From contig BDSI01000105.1 in NCBI GenBank assembly GCA_003117195.1, positions 400,867-464,866 on the forward strand: a stretch of 64,000 bases of DNA, read 5' to 3'. Position numbers and translations under genes: made by a program. The notes beneath the pieces were generated by a model, which was not told the DNA's origin, searched no databases, and saw only the letters and a program-made list of their open reading frames with translations. Shown here piece by piece: positions 31,864-60,585 of the stretch (positions are counted from its first letter, which is position 1; each line of letters opens with the position of its first letter). Source of the DNA: Eudorina sp. 2006-703-Eu-15 (Eukaryota; Chlorophyta; Chlorophyceae; Chlamydomonadales; Volvocaceae).

Positions 31864-33061
31864 AGTCCGCGCGAGATGTTGCGGTTCAGTCGATAGGTGT
31901 GTTGCGATTTGGGTGGGGATCTCGCCTGTCGGCATGGCGAGCAACGGTGTTACTGTTGGCATGGCGACCAACGTAATCAGCTGACGGCAGACCAGGCAGA
32001 AGACGGGTGGCCCGTCATCGAGGTCCACGGGGCTCGCGGGATTCCGCTTTGGCGAATGCCTCTTACGGCATTGTTGCGGAGGTCGGTTGCGGGACCACTG
32101 GTGGGTTGCTAACATTGTGCCAAGACAAAACATGGCGGGCAGGTTCGACAGGGCACGGCGAGAATGGCATGCCCGTTTAATGACAATGCAGCACAGTACG
32201 TTGCCTCCGTACAAGTGGCGTCAGGCAACATGCGTGTCGGTGCGGTAGCACGAAGGTGTACGTTGCAGTACAGAAAAGACGGGGAAGGCATGCTTGTACA
32301 CGCACCCTCAATTTGAGTGATGGATTGTGCTGCAAGCAGGAGTTGATGGCATCCATGGTGTACAGGTAATGGCGCTGTCGAAACACTGTCTACGTAGTGC
32401 CATCGTTACGCCGGGTGAAGACGAGCGGCCCCGACACTGCGGTTAGCAGGATTGCATGTAAAGCTTCAGGATCCAGGGTTAGGTTACCGGATTTGAAGGC
32501 TTCCCCCTTCGAATTTGCTTTCATTGGCCACGTATTCACCTACGCCACTGTTTCCCCCGTGCTCACGCTTTGCAGGCGTGGCAAGGCAAATCTGCGAGCT
32601 AATGTCGCGGTTGTATATGCACCAGTTGTGCAAACGGCTGTAGGGATAGGGATATGGGCTTTCGAACGCACTTCACCATTGTTCATGTCGTACATCAGTA
32701 CTGCACGTGACAACCGGCAGCAACGATACCACGAAACCTGCCTAGCTCTGAAGATCAGATAGGTTTGCCTATTCCGAGCCAGCAGGATACATACAGAAAA
32801 CATCTTGCTGCAATATTACGATTTCGTCTGCCCTGCAAGTGGACTCGGAGGACGCAATACTAGGTCTTTGAGGCCAATCCTAAAATTTGGCCGCAGAAAC
32901 ATATTCATTTCTATGAAGTTCATCCCAATTTTGGATTACGGAGCACAAGGAATGGCGAGTCTACGGATGTTGAGTCTGGGGACCACCGGGCACCTGCCTC
33001 TCGACCTTACAACGATACAGGCCGGGAGTTGGAGTCATTGTTAAACCGTATCGGGGCCAGG
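31864..33061. other. Intergenic, 5' region of the next gene
   Basis: No supported gene. A frame open from about 32867 into the ATG at 33062 (PQKHIHFYEVHPNF and on) contains no Met and uses AT-rich codons unlike the gene body. It may be 5' UTR, or an extra N-terminal exon after a ctag acceptor at 32863-32866. Confidence 0.4.
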
Positions 33062-36000
33062 ATGGCATTGCAGCTCGCGCGCTTTGCAATTACCAAAGCT
33101 GAGGAACTTGCACGTCTGGACGTAAGTTAGCAGGCTGTGTCAAGAAGGTGGTAGTATGTTGGCGCATAAAGCACATGTAACTTCAATAGCACGTTGACTG
33201 GGAACGCAGGGTGAGCTACAGTCCCTGGCCAGTCAAGCTTTTCTGCATGTTCGCGGCGTCCCACCCTCACGGGTCACAGTATTCTCAGCCGTCCCAGAAT
33301 CTATCAGAGATGCTGTTCGCTCAGCACTGGGAGCGGGTTTATTTCCCGATCTCCCGTCCTGCTCACTGGATTCTGTGGACTCCACAAGGCAGACCGAAGC
33401 GGGACCGCATGACGCTCCTCGCCCACACTACAGCAGCGGCATTGTTACTGATGAGGTTTCGGTGAGGCTGAACAAGGCCCGGTGCCAGGAGCCCTCTGTA
33501 CCTCCAGTCAACACGACGATGCTTCCTGAAGGAGTTCGCGTCACTGAGGAGCTGCCGCTCTCGGAAATGCCGATCGACAGTCTCCTTCGGCTTATTTCCG
33601 GCCTCGATCCCGAGCTTCCGTTTAATAGCTGTGCTCATTCGGGCTCACTACCTGTTGCAGCAGCTGGACGGGCAGCTTACCCGCACGCGACGGGCAGCGG
33701 GGTGCCTGGGCACATGCAAAAAAGCGGCAAGCGTGGGGTCGTGGGGGACTCGGGGGCGGCCAGATGCGTGTCCCATCAAGCTGCAGGGAATGCCTACGCA
33801 GAACGTATTCCTGAGGAGGGCGTGGCGACGTTAGGCGGCTCCTTGCAGCCCGTCCATGAGTGTGGCGATGCTCCTGTTGCGCTGGGGCCGGACTGCAAAA
33901 GCTTCAGCCCAAATGCTAGTGCTTTCGGTGCTCAGAGCCCTCAGCAGTGTGACGCCCAGCGGGCGAGGAGTCTGGACGCGGAGCAGCACCAGCAGCACCA
34001 GGAGGAGCGCCCACAGCAAGGGCAAGCTGAAGGCGTCGGGCAGGAGGAGCGGACCTTTTCGGCTTATCCCGATCTGGATGCCGGCGACCTGGGCCAACAG
34101 CGACAGGGCATCCCGATCGAGCACCGCAGTCCGCAAGGGCGCAAGCGGGCGCCGCTGTGGCTGTATCAGATGCTGCCGAGCAGGTCGCGGCTCAAGGCCG
34201 AGCAGCCAGACACGTTGCCATCGGAGCAGCCTGCCGGCGGGAAGCGGGGCCGGCGGAAGCGCACAGCTGCAGAGAAGGGTACAGTGTCTGCACCGGCGCA
34301 GGCTGGGTTGGTCGTCGATGATGTCGGTGCGCAGCTTGCAGATGAGGCCATGGCGCCCGAAGCCGACGAGGCACAGCCACAACAGGAGGTTGAGGTGTCG
34401 CGTCACGGGGCCCTGGGGGGCTCTGCCAGGTCCGGCGATCTGATGGATGAGGCGCTTCCGCCGCCGCCTTCATCACCGGCTGCCAAGCTGTTTGAGGAGT
34501 CTGTGGCGCTTCAGGCAGGGGAGGCGCTGCAGCCGGAGCGGGGTGCTTCTGGACAGGGCGCCATGGCGCAGCCAGGTCTTGGACAGCCTGTCGCGGTTCC
34601 TGCCTGCGCCGGGGCACCAGATGGCTGCCAGGCGCAATGCAATGTGGACGGAGTGGACGAGGTAGCGGGCGCGCCCTCAACCTGTGGTGCGGAGACGGTG
34701 GATCCCGGATGTCAGCCCGATGCAGGCACTGTTGCGGACACTCTGCCTGGGGCCGACGCTCAGTTGCCGGCGGCCACCGCCATCGCACGTCAAGTCTTTG
34801 AGCTCCAGGCGCCGGAGGAGCAAACGCAGCGCAGCGAAGCGATGCAGCAGTCGGCGCCTCACGAAGGGCCGCAGCCGATGCAGCAGCAGCAACAGCAACA
34901 GCCTGATGCACAGAAGCAGCCAGGCGCCGCGTCCCCCGCTGAACCCCAGCGACGTTGTATCACCAAGTGCAGCGTCAAGGCGTCGGCGAAGGGGCGCCGC
35001 AAATCGGCCGGCAGTGGGTCGGATTCCGTTTCGGCAGCTGGGGAACCTGCGCCCGCCGCCGGCGCATCACTGCGGGCGCCCACGGACGCCGCGCCAAAGC
35101 ACAAGAGACGGAGAGCCAAGGATGCCAAGGAGTTACCGGCGCGGGCAGCCAAAGCCTCGGCCAAGGGCGCTGCTACAGCATCCGGTCCAGGCGCTACTGG
35201 CGACGGCGGAGTGGCTGCCGCCCGGAAGTCCTGGGTCGCGGACTCGGACGCGCCTCGGGACGCAGATTCGCAGCCCCAGCAGCCCCCTGCTGGATCGCCC
35301 GAGGTGCCCCAGCAGGCAACGGTGCACCAGCAGATCGCCGGGGATACAACGCGGCCGCTTCCGCAGGACAGCGCGAACATGGTTGGGCAGGGCGGGGACA
35401 CTGGAGGGCGTGACGAGGACTTGGGGCATGAGAACGGCAGTGCCGCTGTGGAAGGGCCGCCGGACACGGCTGCGGATGCGCCTTGTCGGTCCGTGCGCCC
35501 GTCATCGCCCGCACCAGCGGCTGAGCCGGTGTGCGGCGCCAGCGCAGTGGATACGGCACAGGTGGTTGAGGGGGCGTCATGCGACGATCACATGGCAGCA
35601 CTGCCTCCGGCTGAGCTGACAGAATCCCAAGTCCCGGATTTGCCGGTGGCTGCCGAACAGCATGTCGATGAAGCAACCCAGGATGCGGTGCAGGCCCCAG
35701 GCGAAGCAAGCACGGCGCCACTGGGCGACGTGAGTTCGGGTTGCGACGGCAAGGCTGAGGGGGATGGCGAGGCCGTTCGGGAAGCGGCAGCGGCTCTGGC
35801 TGCGAAGGACTTGGGCGTAACCGAGACCCAGGCCGTGCCTGGTAGTGGCGCCGGGAAACGCCCTTGCTCGACACAGGCGGATCCGGAGGTTGCGACGGAC
35901 CGCGTGGCAGACAGCGGCCCACGGGTCAGCCTTGATTGTTCGTTGGACGACGAGCCGCTGGCGACACGCAACGTGCGTCGACGTAGGACAGAGGTCTCCG

Positions 36001-39000
36001 GTGCCTTGAAGCGCTCTAAGGCTGCCGCCGGGCCGCCATCGCCGGAGCCGGCGGCTGCGGCCGCTGAGTCATTGCCGACATCAGCACCTGACCCGATGGC
36101 GGCAGCAGTGGGCGCCGCGGCTGTTGACCCGCCCGGCGCAGTGCAGAGCCCCGCGGAGGCAGAGGCATTGCAGAGCAGCGAATTGCCGGCCTCTCAGGAG
36201 TCACCCCCATCAGTTGCAGCTGCCACAGCTGGCCATGACGCCGCACCCGTCCAGGTAGACGACACGGCGCCAAAGGAGGGGTGTTACAGCACCGTGGATG
36301 TCCCCCAGCAGTCTGGAGTTGCAGCGACGTCCACAGAGGTTCCGCCAGCCGCCGCAGCAGGCGAGGCGGAGCCTGCGGAGGATCCGGTCAGCGCCGGCAC
36401 CATACCAGCACCGGAACAGGCGGCCGGCCGCCATGCAGCCGCAGCAGCACTAGGTACAGCGGACGCTGCGGAGGCGGAGGTGGAGGCAGCGGCGGGGGTT
36501 GCGCAGGAAGCAACAACAGTGGGGCAGAAGCGGCAGCCAGAATCCAAGCCTGATCTCGCTCCCCGCCCTCCGAAGCGTCCCCAGACATGCGGGAGGACAC
36601 GCCCGGCACGGCCAGCGGCGGCCATGCGGGCGGCGCCAATTGCCGCAGCAGCCGCGCCTGGGGAGGCCGCACAAAAGCCGGAGAGGCGGTACAAGCCAGT
36701 GGCGCCTGTTCGGCGGCCGCACCCCAAACCGGCAACCGACTTACCCAGTACCCATGCAGAGCTGGCGGCCGTTGTGGCTGCTTTGATGTCGGGGCAGGGG
36801 CCCGGGGCCAGCGCCGCTGCCGGTGGGGTTGCGCCAGACCAGGCTGCAAATAACAACGGCGGTGGCATCGGCCCAGCGTGCGTGGACGGTGCGGAGGCCT
36901 TCACAGCGCCCTCGGTGACAGCAGCTGTGCCGGCAACGGCGACATCAGCAACCCCGGGCGAGGACGGCATTGCTGCCACCGCACCCGCGGCGTCTGCGCC
37001 CCACGCCGGCCGGCAACCCTCTCTCGCATCCGTGGACGTGATGTCGAGCATCGGCAGGGCTGAGGTGGCGGAGATGCGCAAGGAGGTGCCGCCGCAAAGC
37101 TTGGGAAGCATTCCCACCCGTGCACGCACGCCAGACCGTGAGCTGGAAGCAGCAGCCACCTGCGCCACAGAGCAGCGTCAGGAGGAGATCGCCCCTGCGG
37201 CCGAGGACGCGGCGGGGCCGGACGCAACGGCGGCTGCTGTCCCTAGAGGGGTCTCACCACCGGGGGCGGAGGGCATGGGCGCGACAGCCGCCAGTCATCC
37301 TCTGGAGCCAGCCGGCGGCAGCGACTTTGGCGAGTACGCGCCGCCGCGGCCTAACGCCGCAGACACGGCGACCAGCCCGGTTCGCCCGCCTGGTTCAGAG
37401 GCGGATGCGCCGGGCTTCGGCGGTACAGCTGGGCCCTTCGCCGCCGCGGCGGCGGCCACGGTCGGCGCTACTGCCGAGCCTGACAGCACGCGTGGGCCGC
37501 AAGGAAATGGCCGGGAGGGCGAAGCGCTCCGCGCCGACGAAGACGGGGAGCTGTCGCGGCGGAACAGCAGCGGCTGTGGCAGCGGAAGCCTGGGGCCCGA
37601 GGTCGCTGATGCCGACGGGGAGGGCAGCGGCAACGAGGGCGCAGCAGGCAGTCGCGGCCCTGCCCGGGACTTCTCGGCCGGCCCCTCGCCGGGTGGCTTG
37701 CGTTCGGGTTCTGGTGATGGCGGCGGCAGTGACGGGGACGGCGCGCCCGCCACTGGGGCCCAGGGTTGCGCGGCGGAGGCCCCCGGGATGTCGGCTGTCG
37801 AGCGGGAGGAGTGGCAACGCCGCCAGGTGGGTGGTGTGCTGGCCTGCGCGCTTGCGGCCGTGTGAGGGAGTTGCTGTGAGACCAGGGAATTCTGCCTCCA
37901 AGCTTGGCTCAATCTTGTGGCGAAAAGGGCCCAATCACAGCCACGTCCTCGTCCCCCGCTGGGCCGCGTCGCCTGCATGGTGCCCCGTCGGCTTTCTCGG
38001 TGCATGTACCGTTGCGCTGTGTTGTGCACGGCATTGGTGGTCTTGTCCTTGACGCCGCACCTTGATCGCCCGCGTGTTTAGATGCTAGAACCAGAAAATT
38101 GCGCGTAAAAAACTGATTTGCCGCCGTCCGCTCGACGGCTTTGTGCACCGCTGGCGGCTGCACAGGCGGAGATCGAGCGGCAACGCGCGGAGGCTGCGGC
38201 CGAGCGGGAGGCTGCACGCCGTGCGCGCATGGCTGCGGGGGCCACGGCGGATCTCGAGCGGCGCATCAAGCAGCGTCTGGCTGACCACCACCAGCTGGCC
38301 TCTGCAGCAGCAGCGGAGGCGGCGGCCAAGGAGGATATCCGGGCGCGGGTAAGTCCTGGCGGCAGCGGGCGCACGGTCGCTGTGGGGAGGTCAGGAAAGC
38401 GCGTGTGGGGTCCGGCGGCACGGTCAATCGGGTGAGGGAAGCGTGTGCACGCATGAGTGTTGCGTTGGCAGCGTCGCGTCGTGGTGGATGCCACGATGTT
38501 GAGCGCAAGGGCACGCCGTCGTGGAATGGCTGCAGGTGCGGTCCGGCCTGCAGGAGCGGTTCCGTAAGGCCCTGGATGAGCAGAGCCTGACGAGGATGCT
38601 GCGGCAGCTGGACTTCATCCCGAAAGGTACGTCGACCGGGCGCTGCTCGCGCTGCGCGCTTGACGCGGGACTACACGGGAGGCAAACGGCAGCGGTTTCA
38701 TGCGGTCGATCGGGCGTGTGACAAAGTTCCAGCGGCTTCATGACGCGCGTCATCTGTTATGTCACCTCCCGGCTGCGCGCACACGAAGTGGTGCGGTGCC
38801 CTCACCACGGACTGTGCCCTTGCCTGGCTTCCCGCGTGCTCCCGTTCGGATTGGGTGGCGCGTGGCGGTCTGGACTGCGCAGGGACCTCACTCCGCAGCT
38901 CGGAGGCTCGCGGCAAGGCGCTTAAGGCAGCCAAGATCCGGTTCCACCCGGACAAGGTGACGGGCAGCCTGGAGGTGAGGGCCAGAGCTGGGTCGGGTTG

Positions 39001-39296
39001 CGGCTGGGCTGGGATCGGATGGGGTGAAGTAATGTAATGGATTCGGCCAGACTGAGAGTCGGGGGGCTCGTCGTGGTCTTGTGGCGTGCTTGTAAGTCGC
39101 CTTGTCATCAGTTGCTCACATGCATGATAAATTTCAAGGACTAGGTCGATGCACGGGACGGTGGGGACTTGCCTGCGCTGTGAGTATGGGTTCCGGCGCT
39201 CGAGGGATGCTGGTGCCCGGGCATCTGCCGTTACAGGACCGGGTCTACGCTGAGGAGGTCTCGAAGCTCCTTAACAGCTGGACATGGACCAAGTGA
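33062..39296 (+). CDS. Giant disordered protein with coiled coil and C-terminal J-like domain
   Basis: Exons: 33062-33121 (MALQLARFAITKAEELARLD), 33210-37826 (1,539 codons in phase), 38166-38348, a further exon ending at 38626, 38883-38974 and 39237-39296. The giant exon is Ala/Pro/Glu/Gln-rich with basic patches (KPGR, KRPQTCGRTRP), so it is largely disordered and probably nuclear. The exon end EREEWQRRQ runs directly into AEIERQRAEAAAEREAARRA, a coiled coil. The C-terminus (VEWLQVRSGLQERFRKALDE, KALKAAKIRFHPDKV, VYAEEVSKLLNSW) carries the HPD motif of J domains, as in auxilin-type C-terminal J domains that stimulate Hsp70. The fourth exon does not join exon 38166-38348 in phase with any visible acceptor, so that junction is uncertain. 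Function unknown. Confidence 0.65.
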
Positions 39297-41907
39297 TGCG
39301 CGGACGCCTGGGCGCCACCGGCGTGGTAATGCGGCTGCAGAGACGGGCGAACTGGGTTGCAAGGCAGGGCATGTGACCTAGGCCTGCGCGGTTGAAATAC
39401 GGTGCGAACGCAGAAGGCGCGGACATGGCTTACTGCAGGAGGAGTACAGTTTAACGGGTGATGGGTTGAAGGTGCGGCTCCTACAAAGCGATGCCAGCAC
39501 ACGGCAGCATTCGGCAGTCTGATATTGCGCTCTTGATCCAGAGCCTGCTGCCGTGCTGACGTCACGTCGGTGGAGTTCGGGTCGTTCTCGCCTACCTGGT
39601 TCCACGTTCGAGCTGAAGATCGCGAAATGTATCATCGCGCGTATCGTGTGGTTGGGGAGCTAGCAAGAGGATGTGCAAAGTGCCGTGGTCTCGGGGCGTT
39701 GCAGGTGGGATCTTTGGCGCCATGTTACTGTACGCACGAAGAGCCTGAGCCGGGTGTAGGGGTAGAAGTTGTGGTCCTGACGCAGAGTAGTTGGCGCCAT
39801 GTCTTTGTCGGAAGGACGGTGGGCGTGCCGTTGGAACCGTGCAGGCTGCGCAGGACATGCGTGTCGTGGGCCATCATGCGCACCACGGGGTGTCCGTGCC
39901 AGGGGGCCCAATAGAACCCGTGCACGAGACCCGCCGTACTGTACAGCATGTCATAAGTAATGGAAAGCCTTGGAAGATAGTGATGGCCGCCTGAAGACCG
40001 AGGTTTCAAGTACCCTCGCTGGGCGGTGTGGACACATTTTTCACGGAGCATCGATGCGCTGGCCCGCGCGGCGCCGCCGGTTGCGTCCCGAGTCAGATCA
40101 AGGTGTTGTTGGTGTCTTTCGTTGCGACCGTATCTGTACGATGTTCCTTGAATAGAACCCCGACATTAAATATCACGGGGCTGTTTAGTGTATTTTTATC
40201 TTACTAGTTGTTTTCGGAAACTGGGACGTGGATTGTGGGGTGGGCGCGCAAGCGTAGCCTGAGCGTCATCGCCGCGCACAGTCCAGGACCACGAGCTCCT
40301 GATGCAGCCGATCGCTTTCTTGACAACAGTAGTACGTGGGCCTGCCTATGCTCCGCCTGCCTGCGCACGGCATACAGGGAAGGCCTTCTTTTGTCATGTC
40401 GTTGGCTCTCTGTGGGAATGGGGTCGCGGGCATGGGGTCCGACCGATCGCCAGTTACCGATCGTCCCCCGACTTGACGGCGTGATGTGCGTTGATCGAGC
40501 TGATGGGGGGTTACGCCCGCATCCGTCATGTGTTCTGCCTTCAAACACAGCGCCCAACCTTGCATGCTGTGTTTTTGGAAGTGCAGCGACTGCATCTCAC
40601 ACCGTTCGCTTTTGGTGCGAACTCTTAATCGTGCAGGTGTCACTGTCGACCGGTCGTACGTGCTGTACAACTAGTGTCTAGTAGTATTCGGCCGCCTTCG
40701 TGCCAATCCACGTGGTGTACACACTCATAGCTTTGTAGATTGCGCCATGGTTGCAGAGAGTGATTGCGAAGTGACCCCAATGGTCGTTCTCCTCGCGGAC
40801 TATCGGCTAGACGTTTATTAGCTCCAGCTGCTTTACATTTTAAGGTTGTGCATTGAGCAAGGTATGAGGTGAATTCATACAACTGTGTAGAGGCTTGAAA
40901 TATCCGTGGAGTCTTTCGCACTCAGATACTGCGCCATGTTGCAACGGGGGCGTGAACAAGCGCCCCGACAGCCGCGAGCAGCACGACGTCCACGAGTACC
41001 ATCCACCGTTGGTCAGCATGGACCGCAAGCGAGATTCCCTGCTTTCCCATCTGCACGACGTACCGTCCGTAGGGTCCATGATCGTACCTGTTCGCTCAGC
41101 AATCGATAAGCATATAACCGACGCAGGGCCCAGACTGGCAGGACATCGTGAAATTGCAACGCAGGGCCGTCCGGTGTACGACAACTCCCAAATTGCACGA
41201 CACGGACTAGCGCAACCACTAGCAACGCTGCCTACACATTTTACCCAAACCCAAACAAGACATCGCATCCTGACATATCGAAGTGGTCCCACGCAGCGTG
41301 CCTATTTCAACGAGAACTAGGAGCAGTCAGAACGTGTACACACACCACCGAACTGGCTGTAAAACTAAAACATCGTCGAGGAATATACTCATGTGATCCA
41401 TTAGAGCACATCGCTCGCAGCCGCATTCTCTGCCACAACAGAAACAATTAACAAAGAAGAACCAACACCATGCATGCCGCCGAAGAAACATATAAGCCGC
41501 CTGCCAACAGAATGCACAGGTGTACACTCCATTGAGCAAGATGATGGTCGCCCTCACGCCGTACGACGCTCGGTCTCTTGAGAGTCCGCTCCAGCTCGCA
41601 GCGCAACACGAAGAACCGCAGTATGGCTTGTTTGCGTTCAAGGATCTTATTGCATCATTACCAGCGCCCAACACAAGCCCTCGTTGTCCAGCCCTGCCTC
41701 CAACCTCACTATCATCCTAAGCAACGTTTTGAAAGAAGGGAGCCCGCAGCAGTACATGAGAAACAATGACACGCGAGACAGGGAGTCAAGTCACCCTTCG
41801 CCCGCAGAGCATGGTACTCACCATCAGCCCCAGCAAACCTACTTGCCGTCCGACTCTAGATCCGCCCCGGAAGAGCCCACGCGACGAACATCTCCACCTC
41901 GTTTGCT
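39297..41907. other. Intergenic, no gene seen
   Basis: Overlapping short frames on both strands (for example about 40840-41320) are mutually antisense and show no recognisable domain or codon pattern. No RNA gene or clear repeat was found. It holds the 3' flanks of two convergent genes. Confidence 0.5.
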
Positions 41908-49507
<7,600 letters not shown>

Positions 49508-51239
49508 GGTTCCCGTTTCCCTTACGACCGTGTACACCGTCTACGTTGACCTGGCTTCTTCTGGCTGTGAACCAGCTGAAATCTAAAAGTCAGGCGGTTA
49601 AGAACAAGCGTGCGGATCCGCGCCAGAGCAAGGTCCCGGAAATTTGCTTCCCCGGTCACACAAGCCCTTGCTCTGCCGTCCAGGCTACCTGACAACTTGC
49701 AGCACATCACAACAGTATGCAAGCTGTATTATCTAATAGTTAACTTCATATTCGTACAGGCTGTACTATTCGTTACCGCTGGCCGTTGGTCGCAACGGCT
49801 GCGTTGAAAGGTGCAGAACCTACCAAGATGCTTACCGGGAATGGTATATTTTCCATATGAGAACTGCTGTAAAAACATCACGTGCAGAGAGCCAAAAAAT
49901 GGTTCCGCTGCTTTTTAAACCCTTGACGCAGTTTTTATCATAACCGGCGTCATGGAAAGGTACACAGTCGGCAGCTACGAACACGTCCTTTAATCTCGGT
50001 TGCATTTATGCGCATGCCTACTGTCTGCAGCGAGGACGTGTACCGGTGACAGCTGACGGCCGCTAACGAACTGTCGAGTGATACCGCGATAGAAAACAGG
50101 TTGCATACGACGTCGTTCAGACAACAAAACTCTGAAGTCGTGTGGATTTGACCGGTACCGGGAACATAACGATTTTGAACATCGGCGGAGACCCTGACGT
50201 GTTTCTGCTTGTTCCTGTGTGTTCGATCCCGCGTCCATTGTCATACAACAAACTGACTCGTGCTTATCAACTTTCTACACGCAGCTATGTTTCTTCCTTT
50301 GCCCATCGTGCCATCGATTTCGGGACAGATACCAATACCAGCCAATACGTCTGGCGACTTGACGAACATACTTGTTTTGTCATCTTTAACGTGTTCCGCA
50401 GATGACAACTTCATCCAGGTCATGCTTCGCACCGATCGAGAACATGAGTGTTGATGTAACCGTTACAAGGTGGACCCTTAGCCCCGGCCGGGCATTTGAT
50501 CGGGGCTAGATAGCTCGAGAATATGCAATGCTACCACATCATTTCACCTTCCCCGAGCTTTACGGCGACACACACACGTCGCGCATACACGCAATTATGC
50601 ATTTATGAACAGCCGGAACGAACCGTTGAGTTGGTGTGTGACCTCGTTTTCCACAGTCCCACAATCCCACATCCTGCGCCAAGCACGAGAAATATCGTCA
50701 CCACGAAATGAATGCCAACAAGTGCCAACCGAGGGTTGACACGGCCAGTTACTCTCGACACACTTCCTCTCTACAAATGCATGGAGAATCTGGAAGGTTT
50801 ACGGCACCCAGGCAGCCCCCAGGCAGCCCTTTTGACTCGCCATCAATGCAATCTTGCATCGCAGTGCGAATCACATGCTGTCTTCAACACCGCAATTGCA
50901 CGCACGAGGTTGGGGCACAGCATTCTTGTTGTACGGATCGGACAAAGTGCGCGGCCGGTTAATGGTCCTCTAGTACCACATCTAGTCGTCGGAAATACGT
51001 CCCAAGTTCACTATACTACCCTCATTGTTATACATAACACTCCCACCTTCCCATTGTTCATGTTCGCGTGGTTGGGAGTGATATGAGTCCGTCTACATTT
51101 GTTTGCACTGCGTCGCCGTCACAACCGTCCTGCGCAAGAATTTACGTTCTACATGGCAACCCCCAAGACCATCCGCCCGTCAGCCTAACCGGCTGAACCG
51201 CGCTGCCTGGACGAAATTGGTCACCAGCCGCGGCGCGCA
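49508..51239. other. Region between the two transhydrogenase copies
   Basis: It holds the promoter side of copy A and the 3' flank of copy B. No gene is seen. It is richer in A+T than the exons and contains the short repeat at 50455-50522. Confidence 0.5.
50455..50522 (-). mobile_element. Short retroposon-like repeat, family 2, copy on minus strand
   Basis: The reverse complement of this segment matches 29428-29500, including the exact 3' end gtccaccttgtaacggttac. Its position between the duplicated transhydrogenase genes shows that it is dispersed and not part of either gene. Confidence 0.55.
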
Positions 51240-59505
<8,266 letters not shown>

Positions 59506-60585
59506 TGGCGCGGTATGCGCCAACGAAGCGTCACAATCCCAAACTGAATGGACAAAGCCATCATGGCTTGCGCCCTTTGCCTAAGAGCGTTGCGCGCTTG
59601 GCCCGGCCTCAAAGCACGCGAGCCTTGCATACGTACTTTGCTGGCTAGAAGCAAGGCAATTGCGCTCGCCACGTTTAAATGCTACGGACCTTCAGCTTCA
59701 GCTCTTCATTAAGACCCAAGTTGCGCACCTGGTGCCTGCTTTGTCCATGGAAGCCGCGATGACTAATCGCGGCCCGAAGCCTCATTTCCGACATCCCCGC
59801 ACTCAATCAAGCGGCCGCTGGGTCAAAAATCAAGCGTTGGCCCTGCAACGGGCCCTGTCGTAACATCCTGATTGATTTGGAACATATCATATCCATCCAT
59901 GCCCGCCGTCTTCGTGAAGCAATTATGCGTTAACCGAGAGCCATCGCTCGGGCATGGCGAGCCACCTAGTCCCAAGCCGCAACGGGATGAGTTTCAAGGA
60001 AGCCAACCCACATCAACTCTCACGTGCAAGTTAACCAGGACATGCCGCACATTCACTCATGGTGTGCCCACGCGAGCGCGGGCCCGCCTATAACCATGCC
60101 TAACCATGTTTCACCATGTTCAACCATGTTTTTAACCATGCAGACCTCGCCGATCACCTTCACACGGGGGTTCCGCATCCAGATGTGCAGCCGCAACGCT
60201 ATCACGTGCCGTCTGCCTCACTCCTGGTCAGCCACTGCGCCAACGCCCGTGCCGCGCGCTGGTTCGCAGCTCATAGCGCTGCGCCGCCGCCGCTTCACGC
60301 GCAGCCTTTGCGCGCAGCCGTGCGTCCTGCAGAGAAGCGGTTTTGCGTGGACCGAACCATGTCAACAAGAAAGCTGTATCGTCGCGGTGACATGCTCACC
60401 ACGCCACACCCCATCATGCGCGACGGCGTGCTGCCACTCTGAACGCTGTATGCCACTTTTGGACTTGCACCCATGTCAAATGACGTCGCAAGATGGACAT
60501 TACTCGTGCCGAGATCAGCCTGGTCCGGTCAGGTCGATACAGCTTTACCATGCACCCCAAACCCAAATCGTTCAACTGAACCGCA
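59506..60585. other. Intergenic, 5' flank of transhydrogenase copy B
   Basis: No supported gene. Short caaccatg/taaccatg repeats occur near 60092-60140. A gggccctgtcgtaacatcctgattga segment near 59848 faintly resembles the retroposon 3' signature. Confidence 0.4.

Noticed and set aside
32867..33061. Extra N-terminal exon joined in frame to the giant protein
   Set aside because: No Met and AT-rich codon use. It may be 5' UTR, so it was not added to the CDS.
40840..41320. Overlapping 140-150-residue frames on both strands
   Set aside because: Mutually antisense, no domain, no splice context; chance frames.
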